Shown here one piece after another: positions 8,301 to 23,300 of a stretch of DNA of 64,000 bases (position 1 is the first letter of the stretch; the number at the start of each line of letters is the position of its first letter). Made by a program: the position numbers and the translations under genes. The notes beneath the pieces were generated by a model, which worked only from the letters and a program-made list of their open reading frames with translations, was not told where the DNA came from and did no database searches. This DNA is from Hyphomicrobiales bacterium (GTDB taxonomy: Bacteria > Pseudomonadota > Alphaproteobacteria > Rhizobiales > Rhizobiaceae). The DNA is taken from NCBI GenBank assembly GCA_900472395.1, contig UCHV01000007.1, positions 186,001 to 250,000 on the forward strand, given 5' to 3'.

Positions 8301-11300
8301 TGGACCACCAACGAAGATACGAATGTCACGCTGACGGGCCTGTCGATCGCCGACCCCGATGCCGGCACAGGTGTCATGACCGTTACGCTTTCGGTCGATA
8401 GCGGTACGCTTGCAGCGACCAGTGCCGGCGGCGTCACCGTTACCGGTTCGGGCAGTTCGATCACGCTTACCGGTACGCTTGCCGCGATCAATGCCTATCT
8501 CGCCGGCTCCTCGGCCCCGGTTTATGTTCCGGTCGCGGATGCCAATGGTCCTGTGACGCTCACCATGGTCACCAATGACGGCGGCTTTACCGGTACCGGC
8601 GGCGCCAAGATCGATACGGATACCCGTACGATCACCATCAACCCCGTCAATGACGCGCCGATCCTCGATCTCGACAGCACGGCTGGCGGCACGGGCTTCA
8701 GTACCTCCTACACGGAAAATGCCGCGGGCGTCGCCATCACGGGCGGCTCCACGAGCGTTATCGACGTCGATAACGCCAACATGTCGTCGGCAACGATTGT
8801 CATTACCAACGGTCAGCTTGGCGATGTCCTGTCCATGGTTGCGGCTTTGCCCGGCAATATCACCGCCACCTACAACGCCGCCACCTTTACGCTGACGCTG
8901 ACCGGCTCCGATACCAAAGCCAATTATCAGACCTACCTGTCGCAGGTTCGTTACTCCAGCACATCGGACAATCCGACGAATGGCGGGACGGCCACCAGTC
9001 GCAGCATCAACGTCACCGTCAGCGACGGTGCGCTCAATTCCAACACCGCAGTTGCCACGGTGGCGGTCGCGGCCGTCAACGATGCGCCGGTCAACACCAT
9101 TCCGGCCGGCTGGACGACCAATGAAGATACCAGCATCGCGCTGACCGGCCTCGCGGTCACCGATCTCGATGTCGCCTCGGGCACGATTACCGTTCGGCTG
9201 TCCGTACCCACCGGCACGATCACGGCAACGGCGGGAGGCAATGTGGCCGTTTCCGGTTCCGGCACCGGCATTCTGACGCTCACCGGCACACTCGCGAATA
9301 TCAACGCCTACCTCGCCAGCGCATCCGCACCGGTTTATATTCCCGTTGCGGATGCGAACGGCCCCGTGACGCTGACCATGCTCACCAACGATGGTGGCAA
9401 TACGGGAAGCGGTGGCGCGCTCACCGATACCGATACGGCCATTATCAACATCACGCCGATCAACGACGCGCCGGCTCTCGATCTGAGTGCAGGCGGCACC
9501 GGCACCGGATATTCGACCAGTTATACGGAGAACGGCACCGGCGTTGCCATCGCCGCCAACGATGCGCTGATCACTGATGTCGATAATGCCAGCATGGCTT
9601 CGCTGACCGTGCGGATCACCAACGGCCAAGCGGGTGATCTTCTTTCTGTGGCAGGCGCATTGCCGTCCGGCATCAGCATTCAAAGCTACGATCCGGCGAC
9701 GTTTACATTGGTTCTGTCCGGCTCTGCCAGCAATGCCGCGTATCAAACGGCGCTGCAGCAGATCCGCTATTCCTCGACCTCTGAAAATCCCTCGACCGTC
9801 ACCCGGAGTATCAGCGTCTTCACCAATGATGGCGGCCTGAATTCCAACACCGCGATCGCTACCGTCAACGTCATCGCCGTCAACGATGCGCCGGTAAACA
9901 CCGTTCCCGGCACACAGTCGATAGCCGAGGACGCGCTGACCGCTATTGCCGGCATCTCGGTCAATGATGTCGATAGCACAAACGTCACAGTCACACTTTC
10001 CGTCACCAAAGGCATCCTGTCGCCTTCCGTCACCAATGTCGGCACGGTGTCCGGTGTCGGCACGTCTTCCGTCACCGTTTCGGGCACCTTGGCGCAGGTC
10101 AATGCCGTCGTCGCTTCGCTGCGCTATCAGGGCAATGCCGATTTCAACGGCTCCGACACCCTGACCATCGTAACCTCAGATGGCTCACTCAGCGATACCG
10201 ATACGGTCGCCATCACCGTCACGCCGGTTGCCGACGCCACCAACGATACGATCGCGGCCACTGAAGACACGCCTGTCTCCTTCAACGTGCTGACCGGCAC
10301 CGGAGGCGCCACCGCGGATACCTTTGCCAATCCGGCGCGTTTCGTCAGCGCGGTCACCCAGCCGCCGGCAGGCCAGGGCACAATCACCTTCAATGCCGAC
10401 GGCACGATCACCTACACGCCGACCGCCAATTTCAACGGCCAGACGACGTTCACCTATACCGTCAATTCAGGCGGCATCCTCGAAACGGCGACCGTCACCA
10501 TCAATGTCGCTGCCGTCAACGATGCGCCAATCAACACACTGCCGGGGGCCGGCTGGAATACCAATGAAGATGTCGCGGTTGCGCTGAGCGGCCTGTCCGT
10601 CACCGATGTCGATGCCGGGACCGGCGCAATGACGATCACCCTGTCGGTGACCGGTGGCACGATCAGCGCCGCCAATGCCGCCGGCGTCACAGTCGCCAAT
10701 TCCGGCACTGCCAGCATCACTCTCACCGGCACTCTGGCCAACCTCAATGCCTATCTCGCCTCAGGCGCCGTGCCGGTCTACAGCCCGGCCGCCAACGCCA
10801 ATGGCTCCGTCACCCTGACGATGACCACAAATGACGGTGGCAATAGCGGTTCAGGCGGCGCGCTCACCGATGTAGACACCCGAACCATCACCATCGCGGC
10901 CGTCAACGATGCCCCGGTCAACACTCTCCCGCCGGTATTTTCCGTAGCCGAAGACACAGCTCTCAGTCTCGCAGGGCTGTCCATTACCGATGTCGACGCC
11001 GCCAGCGGCACGATGACGGTCGTTCTCAACGTCAACTCCGGTCTGCTTTCGGCCACGGCGGGCGGTAGCGTCGGCATCACCGGGTCAGGAACGGCCACGC
11101 TGACGCTGACCGGTACGCTCGCCAACATCAACGCCTATCTTGCCGGTGCCGCGACGCGCCCCGTCTTCACGCCGGCCGCCGATTTCAACGGCAATGTCAC
11201 GCTGAGCATGACCACAAGCGATGGCGGCAATACCGGTTCAGGCGGCACGCTGAGCGATGTCGATACCAGCATCATCACCGTCACGCCGGTCAATGACGCA

Positions 11301-14300
11301 CCGGTTCTCGATCTCGACGCATCGGGTGCCGGCACCGGTTACTCCACCAGTTACACGGAAAAAGGCACTGGCGTATCGATCGTCGATACCGACGTGTCGA
11401 TCATCGACATCGACAGCGCGAACATGTCCGGCGCGGTGATCACTATCACCAATGCGGTGGCAAGCGACGTGCTGATCGTCAACGGCACGTTGCCTTCCGG
11501 CATCACCGCCAGCTATGACGCCGCCACTTTCCGGCTCACGCTGAGTGGTTCAGCCACCAAGGCGGAGTATCAGGCCGCCTTGCAGCAGGTTCTCTATCGC
11601 TCCACCTCCAGCGATCCGGGCTCCACGCCGCGCAGCATTTCGGTCATCGTCAATGACGGTGCGCTCAACTCCAACACCGCCATAACCACCGTTGCCGTCG
11701 TTCCGGTCAACGATGCGCCGGTCAACGGCTTGCCTCCCGCCTTCAGCGTCAACGAAGATACACAGTTGACACTGTCCGGCATCACGCTTGCCGACCCGGA
11801 TGTCGGCTCAGGCACGATGACGGTTACGCTCGCCGTCAATTCCGGCACGCTTTCGGCAGCCGGCGCCAACGGCGTCACCGTTTCAGGTGGTGGCACGGCC
11901 TCCATCACGCTCACCGGCACGCTCGCCAACATCAACGCATATCTCGCCTCCGTCGCCGCGCCGAAATACAATCCTGTTGCCGATTTCAATGGTTCCGTCA
12001 CGTTGTCGATGACGAGCAGCGATGGCAGTTTGACGGATGTCGATACCAGCACGATCACAGTCGTGCCGGTCGCCGATATCGTTGCCGATACGGCCACGAC
12101 TGCCGAAGATACCGCCGTCATCATCAACGTATCCGCCAACGACACTTTCTCGAATGCCAACCGCACCATCACCGCGGTCAACGGCACGGCCATTGCCGTC
12201 AATGGTTCCGTCAACGTTACGAACGGCGCGGTGCGCCTCAACGCCGATGGAACGCTTACCTTCACGCCGACGGCCAATTACAACGGGCCGGCCAGCTTCA
12301 CCTATACGGTCGCGTCCGGTGGCGTCTCTGAAACTGGAAATGTCTCCGTCACCGTCAGCCCGGTCAATGACGCGCCGGTCAACACTGTGCCTGGCGCACA
12401 AACCACCGCTGAAGATACATCTATCGCCATCGGCGGCATTTCCGTCACAGATATCGATGGCGACAACCTGACGACGACGGTCAGCGTCGCCCGTGGCACC
12501 ATCTCCGTCACCGCAGCCGGGGGAGCCACCATCGGCAACAACAATAGCGGTACCGTCACGATCAGCGGTAGTGCCGCAGCCGTCAATGCGGTGCTTGCCA
12601 GCCTGCGCTACAATCCGACCGCCGACTACAACGGCCAGGACACGATCACCGTCGTCACGTCGGACGGAACGACCAGCGATACAGATACGATCGCCGTCAT
12701 AGTAACGCCGGTATCCGATATCGTCGCCGATACGGTAACCACGCCCGAAGACACGCCGATCACCTTCAATGCGATTACCGGCGTCGGCGGCGGTTCTGCT
12801 GATAATTTCGAAGGCACACCGGTGCTGACCAGCGTCACCCAGCCGCCGGCGGGGCAGGGCACTGTCACCTTCAACGCCAACGGCACGATCACCTATACGC
12901 CAGCCGCCGATTTCAACGGCCAGACCACCTTCACCTACACGGTTACATCGGGTGGCGTTACCGAAACCGCGACCGTTACCGTCAATGTCACGCCGGTCAA
13001 CGATGCGCCGGTGAACACGGTGCCTGGCGCCCAGACGGTGACTGAAGACGGCACGCTGGTCTTCTCCTCCGGTGCGGGCAATGCCATCACCATCGGCGAT
13101 GTCGACGATACCAACCTGACGGTCACCATCACGGCTGCAAACGGCACATTCTCGCTATCCGGCATCGCTGGCCTGACCTTCACGACCGGCAACGGCACGG
13201 CCAACACGACCATGACCTTCTCCGGCACCAAGGCAGCGATCAATGCTGCACTTGCCGGTGCCAGCTACACGCCGACCGCCGATTATTACGGCGCGGCCGG
13301 CGGCATCACCATTTCCACCACGGACGGTAAAGTCGGCTCGCCTGTTGTCTCCAATATCGCCGTCACGGTCTCGGGTGTTGCCGATATCGTTGATGACACT
13401 GCTTCCACGGCGGAAAACACGGCCGTTGCGATCTCCGTTCTTGCCAATGACAGCTTTGAAAATGCCGGTCGCACCATCACTGCCGTGGGCGGTGTGGCGA
13501 TCACGGCAGGTGGCGCGCCTGTCACCGTCGCCAATGGCCAGGTCCAGCTTACGGCTGGCGGCCAGCTCATCTTCACGCCGAACAATGCCTATGCCGGCGT
13601 TACCTCGTTCACCTACACTGTCACATCGGGCGGCGCGACCGAAACGGCAACAGTCACCGTCGCCGTCGCAGCGGTCAACAAGCCCCCGGTCAACACGTTG
13701 CCGCCCACCTTCAACGTGCTGGAAGACAACACGCTGGCGCTGTCCGGCCTGTCGATTACCGACCCGGATGCCGGTAGCGGCAATGTCACCGTCACCCTGT
13801 CGGTCGGTTCCGGCATATTGAATGCCACCGGCGTTGCAGGCGTTACGATTGGCGGCACGGGCACGGCCACGATCACGCTCAACGGCACGCTTTCGGCCAT
13901 CAATGCCTATCTCGGTAGCGGTAACCGTCCGACCTTCACACCAGCCGCCAATTCGGTCGCCAGCGTCACGCTGACCATGACCACCAACGACAATGGCAAT
14001 ACCGGCGGCCCGTCGCTGACGGATATCGATACGGCAACGATCAGCATCACCGCCGTCAACGATGCGCCTTCCGGCGCAGACAAGACCGTAACGATTGCGG
14101 AAGATACCAGCTACACATTCACGGCTGCCGATTTCGGCTTCTCCGATCCCAACGACAACCCGGCCAATGCGCTGTCGGCTGTGGTCATCATCACGCTGCC
14201 CACCAATGGCACGCTGACGTTGGGCGGTGTCGCCGTGACGGCCGGACAGGTCATTCCGGCCGGCAGCCTTGCCAATCTGGTGTTCACGCCTGCCGCCAAT

Positions 14301-17300
14301 CTTAACGGCACGGCACTTGCCGCCTTCACCTTCCAGGTTCGCGATAATGGCGGCACGGCAAACGGCGGTATCGATACCGACCAAAGCCCCAATACGATCA
14401 CCGTCAACGTCACACCGGTCAACGATGCGCCGGTCAATACGCTGCCGGGCACATTTGTCACGGACGAAGATACCTCCTTCGCGCTGACCGGGATTTCCGT
14501 CGGCGATGTCGATGCGGGCGCAAACCCGATCACCGTTACGCTCAGCGTTAATTCGGGCATCCTATCGGCAAATGCGGCCGGCGGCGTCACGGTTTCCGGC
14601 ACGGGCACGGCCTCGATCACGCTCACCGGTACCGTCACCCAGATCAATGCCTATCTGGCCTCCGCCAATCGTCCGCTGTTCTCGCCAGGCTTGAATGCCA
14701 ATGGCAGCGTCACGCTGACCATGGTGACGAATGACGGCGGCAATACCGGATCGGGCGGCGCGCTGACGGATACCGATACCGCGATCATCACCGTCAACCC
14801 GGTCAATGATGCGCCGGTCGGTGCTCCCGGCAGCTACACCACCAACGAAGATGCTGTTCTCAACGGAACCCTGCCCGTCGCAACGGATGTCGACGGTGAT
14901 GCGCTGACCTATTCCGCCGGCGCCATCGCGCCCGCCCACGGCACGGTCATCATCAATGCCAACGGTACCTTCACCTACACGCCCGGTGCCAACTATAACG
15001 GATCCGACACCTTCACCTATCGTGTCAGTGACGGAAAGATCGCGGTCGAATACACGGTGACGGTCGGCATCAACCCGGTCAACGATGCGCCGGTGGCCAG
15101 CAATGATGCCGCCAGCATCCCTGCCACAGGCACGGCCACCATCAACGTTCTTGCCAATGATACCGATGTCGATGGCGACACGCTTGCCGTCGTGCAGGTG
15201 GGGGGATCGGCGGGTAACGTGGGTATGGCGGTTGCCGGCAGCGGAGGCGGCACGTTTACGATCGGCGCCAACGGCCAGGCCGTCTTCAATCCCGGCGCCG
15301 CCTTCGTGGATCTGGCCGCCGGTCAGACCCGCACGTCCTCGGTTACCTATCAGGTATCGGACGGCAATGGCGGCACGTCCCTTGCCACGTTCACCGTCAC
15401 GGTCATCGGCGTCAACGACGCACCGATCTCTACGCCCATCGCCAACCAGTCCGGCAATGACGCGCAACCGGTATCCTTCTCTGTTGCCGGCAATTTCTCC
15501 GATCCGGATAACGGCGACACGCTGACATTCACGCAGATCGGCTTGCCGCCTGGCCTGTCCATCAATGCCGCAGGTCTCATTTTCGGTACGCTCGATCGCA
15601 GCGCCAGCACCGGCAGCCCCTATTCGGTTACCATCACCGCAACAGATGCCGGCGGTGCGCAGACCAGCCGAACCTTTACATGGATCGTTGCCAACCCGGC
15701 ACCGGTTGCTGTCGACGATGCGGGTGCAACCAGCGAAAACGCCACCACATCCGGCAATGTCATTACCGGCGGCGCCAATGGCGTGGGCGCCGACAGCGAC
15801 CCGGATGGCGATCCGATCACGGTCTCGGCGGTCGGCGGTTCTGCCGCCGGTGTCGGCACGGCGGTAACCGGGTCCAACGGCGGCACGTTCACCATCGGCG
15901 CAAACGGCGCTTACGTCTTTAATCCCGGCACCGCTTTCGATAATCTCGCCGCCGGCCAGACCCGCACCACCGCGGTCACCTACACGATTTCGGACGGGCA
16001 GGGCGGCACCGCTACGGCGACGCTCACCGTCACGGTTACCGGCACCAATGATGCGCCGCTTGCGGTCAACGACACGTTCACGACCAATGAAGACCAGCCG
16101 GTCACATTCGACGTGCGCACCAATGACAGCGATATCGATGGCGGCACGCTGTCTGTCACGCAGATCAACGGCACCAGCATCACGGTCGGCAATAGCGTGA
16201 CCCTTGCCAACGGCACCGTCACGCTCAACGCCAACGGCACACTGACCTTTACTCCCAATGCCAACGCGAATGGCGGCGTCAGCTTCACCTACACGCTGTC
16301 CGACGGGCAGGGAGCCACCGCAACGGCCACCGTATCGGGCACCATTGTGCCGGTTCAGGATCCACCGGTTGCAGGCAATGATACGTTTACGACGGCGGAA
16401 GATACGCCTGCCACATTCGACGTGCGCCTGAACGACAGCGACCCGGACGGTGACCCGCTCACCGTCACTCAGATCAACGGCAGCGCCATCTCCGTAGGCG
16501 GCAGTGTCACCGTTCCCGGCGGCCGGGTGACCCTGAACGCGAACGGCACGCTCACCTTCACGCCGAACCTGAACTATAACGGCAACCCGTCCTTCACCTA
16601 TACGATCTCGGACGGCAATGGGAACACCGCGACGGCCACCGTCAACGGTATGGTCACGCCGGTTCAGGATCCGCCGGTTGCCGCCAACGATACGTTCACG
16701 ACGGCGGAAGATGCGTCCGCCACCTTCGATGTTCGCACCAATGACAGCGACCCGGATGGCGATCCGCTGACCGTTACGCAGATCAACGGCACGGCCATCA
16801 CGGTCGGCAACAGTGTTACTCTCACAAACGGTACGGTCACGCTCAATGCCAACGGCACGCTGACGTTTACGCCAAACGCCAACTACAACGGCCCGATTTC
16901 GTTCACTTATACGATTTCCGACGGTCAGGGTAATTCCGCCCAGGCGACGGTCAACGGCACGGTTACGCCGGTCAACGATGCGCCGATTGCTGGCAACGAC
17001 ACGTTCATCACGCCGGAAGACAATGCCGTGAACATCGTTGTCCTGACCAATGACAGCGATATCGACGGCGATGCGCTCATCGTCACGCAGATCAACGGCA
17101 GCGCCATCGTTGCCGGCTCTTCGATAGCCGTCACAAACGGCAGCGTTCGTCTCAACGCCGATGGCACGCTGACCTTCATTCCGGCCGCCAATTATAACGG
17201 CCCGATTTCGTTCACTTATACGATCTCGGATGGCAATGGCGGTACGGCGACCGCCACCGTTTCCGGATCGGTCACACCGGTCAACGACCCGCCTAATGTC

Positions 17301-20300
17301 GTGGACGATACGTTCACGACGCCGGAAGACACAGTCATCACATTTGATCCGCGCACCAACGACCGGGATATCGATGGCGACGCCCTGACGATCACCGCCA
17401 TCAACGGCGAAGCCATCGCCATCAATGGAACGGTCACCGTGACAGGCGGCCAGGTGCATCTGGATGCGGATGGGCGCCTGACCTTCACGCCGAATGCCAA
17501 TTTCAACGGCCAGGTCAATTTTACCTACACCGTTTCAGACGGCACCACGACCTCGAGCGGCACTATCGTCGGCACGGTCACCCCGGTCAACGACGCGCCC
17601 GTTTCGTCCAGCGTCACTGTCGGCACTCCCGAGGATACGCCGCTTTCCGGTGCGCTGCCGGCCGCGACCGATGTCGATGGCGACGCCGTCACGTATGCCG
17701 CAGGCAGCACGTCTCCTGCCAATGGTACGGTCACCATCAATGCAAACGGCACCTACACCTACACGCCGAACGCCAATTTCAACGGTCGCGACAGCTTCAG
17801 TTTCGTGGTCAGCGATGGCAAGGGCGGCAGCAACGAATACACTGTCACAGTCGATGTCGCATCGGTCAACGATGTCCCGACGGCCGGCACGTTGCCCAAC
17901 CGCGCAGCGGCCGATAGTGCCGGCATCAACATCAACCTTTCCGGCTTCTTCAGCGATGCCGACGGCGATACGCTGACCTACAGCCAGACCGGCCTGCCTG
18001 CGGGCCTTTCCATCACACCGGCCGGTGTCGTAACCGGCACCATCGACCGCCAGGCAAGCATCGGCGGCCCGAATGGCAACGGCGTCTATACGGTCACCAT
18101 CACCGCCAATGACGGCAATGGTGGCACCGTCACGCGCAGTTTCACCTATACGGTCACCAACCCTGCGCCGGTTGCGGTCGGCGACAGCTTCACCACGCCG
18201 GAAGACACGCCTTACACGATCAACGTTCTCGCAAACGACAGCGATCCGGATGGTGATCCGTTGGTGGTTACGAGTGCGACGGCCGTCAACGGAACCGTCA
18301 CCATCGGCGCCAACGGCCAGATCACCTATCAGCCGAACCTCAATTTCAACGGCACGGATACGATCGTCTACACGATCTCCGATGGAAACGGTGGTACGGC
18401 AACGGCGACGGTCGCCGTCACTGTAACGCCGGTCAACGATGGCCCGGTCGGCGGCACCATTCCCGATCGTACGCGCAATGACGGTGATGTCGATGCGCTC
18501 GATGTTCGCGGCTTCTTCAGCGATCCCGATGGTGATCCGCTCAGCTATACGGTCACCGGCCTGCCTGCGGGGCTGAGCTTGAATGGCTCCGTCATCGCCG
18601 GCACCATCGAAAGCGGTGCTTCCGGGCCAAACGGCGAAACCACCTACACCGTCACGGTTACCGCCGACGATGGCAAGGGTTCGACGACGCAGGTCACATT
18701 CCGTTACACCGTTCTCAACCTGCCGCCGGTGGCGGCGGATGATACGATAACGACCGCGGAAGACACGCCGGTCGATATATTCGTGCTCGCCAATGACCGA
18801 GATCCCGATCGCGATACGTTGTCGATCGTCCGTGTCGATAACCGCGAACTCACCCTCAATACTCCGCTGGCAACGGCCAATGGCTCGGTCGTTCTCCTGC
18901 AGCAGGCGGATGGCACGCGTTATTTGCGCTTTACGCCCAATGCCAATTATTACGGCACGGAGAGCTTCACCTACACTGTCGATGACGGAAATAGCGGTGT
19001 TGCGACCGCCACGGTCCGGATCAACGTCACGGCGGTTGCCGATGCACCTGTAGTCGTCAAGCAGATCCCGCCGATCGTGCGGGCCGATGGCCAGGCTCTG
19101 GCTCTCGATACGGGCGACTTCTTCACCGATCCCGACGGCGATACCCTCAATTTCACGGCAACAGGCCTGCCTGCGGGTCTCACGATCAATGCCGCCACCG
19201 GCACTGTACTCGGCACGATAGACAAAAATGCCAGCCAGTTGAACGGTGGCATCTACACGATCCGCATCACCGCCCATGACGGAGCGGGCGGCACCGGTAA
19301 CAGCACCTATCAGGATTTTGTCCTGACTGTCACCAATCCCGGCCCAACGGCGGTCAATGACACGGTCGTTGTCGCTGAAGATGGCAGCATCAGCTTCAAC
19401 CCGATCAATGGCAACGGCATATCCGGCCCCGGCACGGTCGCCGGTATCGATATCGATCCTGACGGCGATCCGCTGGTAATCACGTCGGCATCGGCCGGTC
19501 ACGGCACCGTCTCCATCGGTCTTGACGGCGTGACCGTCACTTACGTGCCCAATGCGAATTTCAACGGCACCGACACGATCGTCTACACGATTTCAGATGG
19601 CAACGGTGGCGTATCCACGGCAACGGTCACGGTAAATGTCTCGGCGGTCAACGACGCCCCGGTGGCATCGCCTATCCCGTCCCGCACCGATGGCGATACA
19701 CAGACCGTCGATTTCACCGTCGCGCCATACTTCAGCGACATCGACTCCGCCGTGCTGACATTCGAAGCTTCCACCCTGCCGCCCGGCCTGAGCCTTGATG
19801 CCGCGACAGGTCGTATTACGGGCCAGCTGACCAACAATGCCTCCGCCGGCGGCCCTTATCAGGTCATCATTACGGCCCGTGACGGGGCCGGTGGTGTAGC
19901 CTCACAGACAATTACCTGGAACATTACCAACGAACCGCCTTATGCCGTCAACGACGAGATCGGCGTTTTGGAAGGAGGGTCCGGCAATGGCAACTGGATC
20001 GTCAACGATAACGACGATGATCCTTTTGTGCTGTCGCAGGTCAACGGTTCGGCCGGCAATATCAATGTCGCGGTTGCCGGCTCGCAGGGCGGCAGCTTCG
20101 TCGTGCGCGCGGATGGAACCTATTCCTTCAACGCTGGCAATGACTTCACCGACCTCGGTGCCGGCCAGACCCGCACGACCGTCATCCACTATACGATCCG
20201 GGATGCAGACGGCGATTCCAGCACGGCGACGATTGCGGTAACCGTTACCGGCGTCAACACCGCGCCGACGCAGCCGGTTTCCTTGCCTCCGGTCACCATG

Positions 20301-23300
20301 GCCGACAATCAGGCCGTCACCGGCACGCAGCTTGCCTTCGGTTCACTCTTTACCGATGTCGATCTCGGCGACACGTTGACCTTCTCTGCCACGGGCCTGC
20401 CGTCCGGCCTGCAGATGAACGCCGACGGGACGATAACCGGCACGATCGACAAGAACGCTTCCGGTCCGAACGGAAGCAGGACCTACACTGTCACGGTGAC
20501 GGCAACCGACCGCACGACGGCGGGCGGCCTGTCTGCCAGCCAAACCTTTGAATTCACCGTCACCAACCCCGCACCTGTCGCCGTCAACGACAGCTACAGC
20601 ACGCCCGAAGATACGGTGCTCGACAATATAAACGTCATCGGCAACGACACCGATCCGGATCAGGATCCGATTTCTCTCGATCCGACATTCACGCCTGTTG
20701 CCGCCAATGGCCGCGTCACCGTCAATGCGAACGGCACCTTGCGCTATGAGCCCAACCCGAACTTCAACGGTACCGACACCATCATCTACCGTATCACGGA
20801 TGGTCAGGGCGGGCTTTCAACCGGTCTGGTGACGATCAGTGTAAACGCGTCCAACGATGCGCCGATCACATCGCCGATCGCTGACATGCAGCGCAACGAC
20901 TGGGAACTGATAAGCTTCGACACGTCGTCTCATTTTGCCGATCCCGAAGGCGATACGCTGACCTATGAGATCACTGGCCTGCCACCCGGCCTTTCCTACA
21001 ATTCCGCAACCGGCATGATTTCCGGTCGCATCGCAGCTGATGCCTCCGGCCCTATGGGCAGCCGCAGCTATGCGGTTTCGGTCACGGCACGCGATCCCGC
21101 GGGTTTGAGCAGCACGATCAATTTCGTCTATATCATCAACAACGTGGCGCCCGACGCGCGTGACGATGTCGCCATTACAAACGAAGACACACCTGTCGAA
21201 ATCGATATTCTTGCCAACGACGTCGATCTCGATAACGACACGCGTACGGTGATCTTCGTCAACGGCGTCAATCTCACGGTCAACGGTCCCTCCGTCGCCA
21301 CCACCAACGGCACGGTTCAACTGGTCCTCAATGCTGCCGGCGATGCCGTGTTGCGCTTCTCGCCCACGCCCAATTATCACGGCACGGAGTCCTTCACCTA
21401 CACGATCAGCGATGGCAATGGTGGCAGCGATACGGCAAGCGTCTCCATCACCGTTCTGCCGGTCAATGATGTGCCCACCGCGTCGCCGGTGCCCAACCAG
21501 ACACAGGCTGACGGTTCCGCCTTCAGCCTCGATGTCTCCAGCTATTTCTCGGATGTGGATGGCGACGATCTGGATTATGTCGTCAACAACCTTCCTCCGG
21601 GGCTGAGCTACGATCCGGAAACCGGCATCATCAGCGGCACGCTTGCCGCGAACGCATCGGTGGGCAGTCCCTATACGGTGACCATTACTGCCTATGATCG
21701 CCTCGGCCAGCCGGGTGGTCCCGGCCTGTCGGCATCCACCAGTTTCCAATTCACCGTTACCAATCCGCCGCCAGTCGCCGTGGATGACAGCTATACGACT
21801 GCGGAAGACACGCCGGTTACGTTCAATCCCGTGAGCGGCGGTGCGGGTGCAGATACCGATCCGGATGGAGACCCGCTGACCCTGATCGAGATCGACGGTC
21901 AGCCTATCGTCGATGGTGGCAGCATAGTCCTGTCCAATGGCACCATCTCGATGGATGCTCTCGGCAATCTGACATTCACCCCGGCCGCCAACTTCAACGG
22001 CACGGTGGCGATCTCTTACCGCATCACGGATGGCAATGGCGGCTATGACGATGGTCTCATCTCCATCACCGTGACGCCCGTCAACGATCCGGCGGTGATC
22101 GATCTCAACGGCGCGGCTTCCGGCACCGACCGGACGGTCGATTTTGTCGAGGGTGGCCCGTCCGTCGCCGTCGCCTCCCCGGATGCGTCGGTCTTCGACG
22201 TCGAAGGCAGCATCGTTTCCATGGATATCGCGCTCGCCGGCTTCACCGGCGGCGGGGTGCTTGAAATATTCCACCTCAATGGCGTTGCCGATATTTCTTT
22301 TGGCACGCCTTCAAACGGCACGCTTACCTTCGGTGGAACTGCGTTCCGTTACACGTTCGATGGCTCCAACCTGCATATCGAAAATGCCGCCGGTCCCAAT
22401 GTCGTCGTCACCGACGCCGACCTGACGGCCTTGCTGCGCGCGATCCAGTATGAAAACCGCAGCGACAACCCGTCGCCCGGCCTCCGCACGCTGACTTTCA
22501 CCGTCACCGATACGCTCGGTGCGGTGTCGGCGGCCTCTGTTACACGCATCAACGTCATTCCGGTCAACGATGCGCCCAATGCCGTCGATGACACTGGAAC
22601 GACCACGGAAAACGCCGTGCTCAACGGCGGTTCGGTGCTGGCCAATGACAGCGACCCGGAAGGTCAGTCCTTTGCGATCGTGCGTGTCGGCACGGCGGGC
22701 GCAATCGGCTCGCCTGTTACAGGAAGCAGCGGCGGCTCATTCGTGTTCCTCGCCGATGGCACCTACACGTTCGATCCAGGCGCGTCCTTCAACGACCTGC
22801 AGATCGGCGAGAGCCGCACGACGTCGGTGACCTACACGGTCCGCGACGCGGATGGCGCGGAATCCACCGCCACGCTGACGATCACCGTCACCGGCGAAAA
22901 CGACGCGCCCACCGGCGGCACCAGCGCACTCACTGTCGTGGAAGACACTGTCAGCACCGGTCAGCTTTCGGCCTTTGACGTCGATGGCGATACGCTCGAT
23001 TTCGCCGTCGCCACCCAGCCTTCCCGCGGCACGGTTACGATCAGCCCGGACGGAAGCTATACCTACACTCCGGCTGCCAACTACAATGGCGCCGACAGTT
23101 TCACCTACACGGTCAGCGATGGCCGCACGACGGTCACGTTCACGGTCACCGTCAATGTCACGGCCGAACCGGATGCGCCGGTCGCAACTCCGATCCCCAA
23201 TCAGGCCTATAATGATCGTGATCCGGTATCGATCGATGTATCCGGATATTTCTCCGACGCCGACGGCGATACGCTGACGTTCAGCCAGACCGGCCTGCCC

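Noticed and set aside
14562..17459. A 965-codon open frame on the minus strand inside the giant gene, with others at 7605-9746, 22737-24944, 26928-29012 and 32202-33509
   Set aside because: These are antisense shadows created by the biased codons of the repeats; the plus-strand product has recognisable domains and the minus translations are Arg/Asp/Gly-rich without any family pattern.
16068..17612. Regular tandem array considered as a CRISPR
   Set aside because: Units are 309 bp, contiguous and in frame with the giant gene; there are no short repeats with unique spacers and no cas genes.
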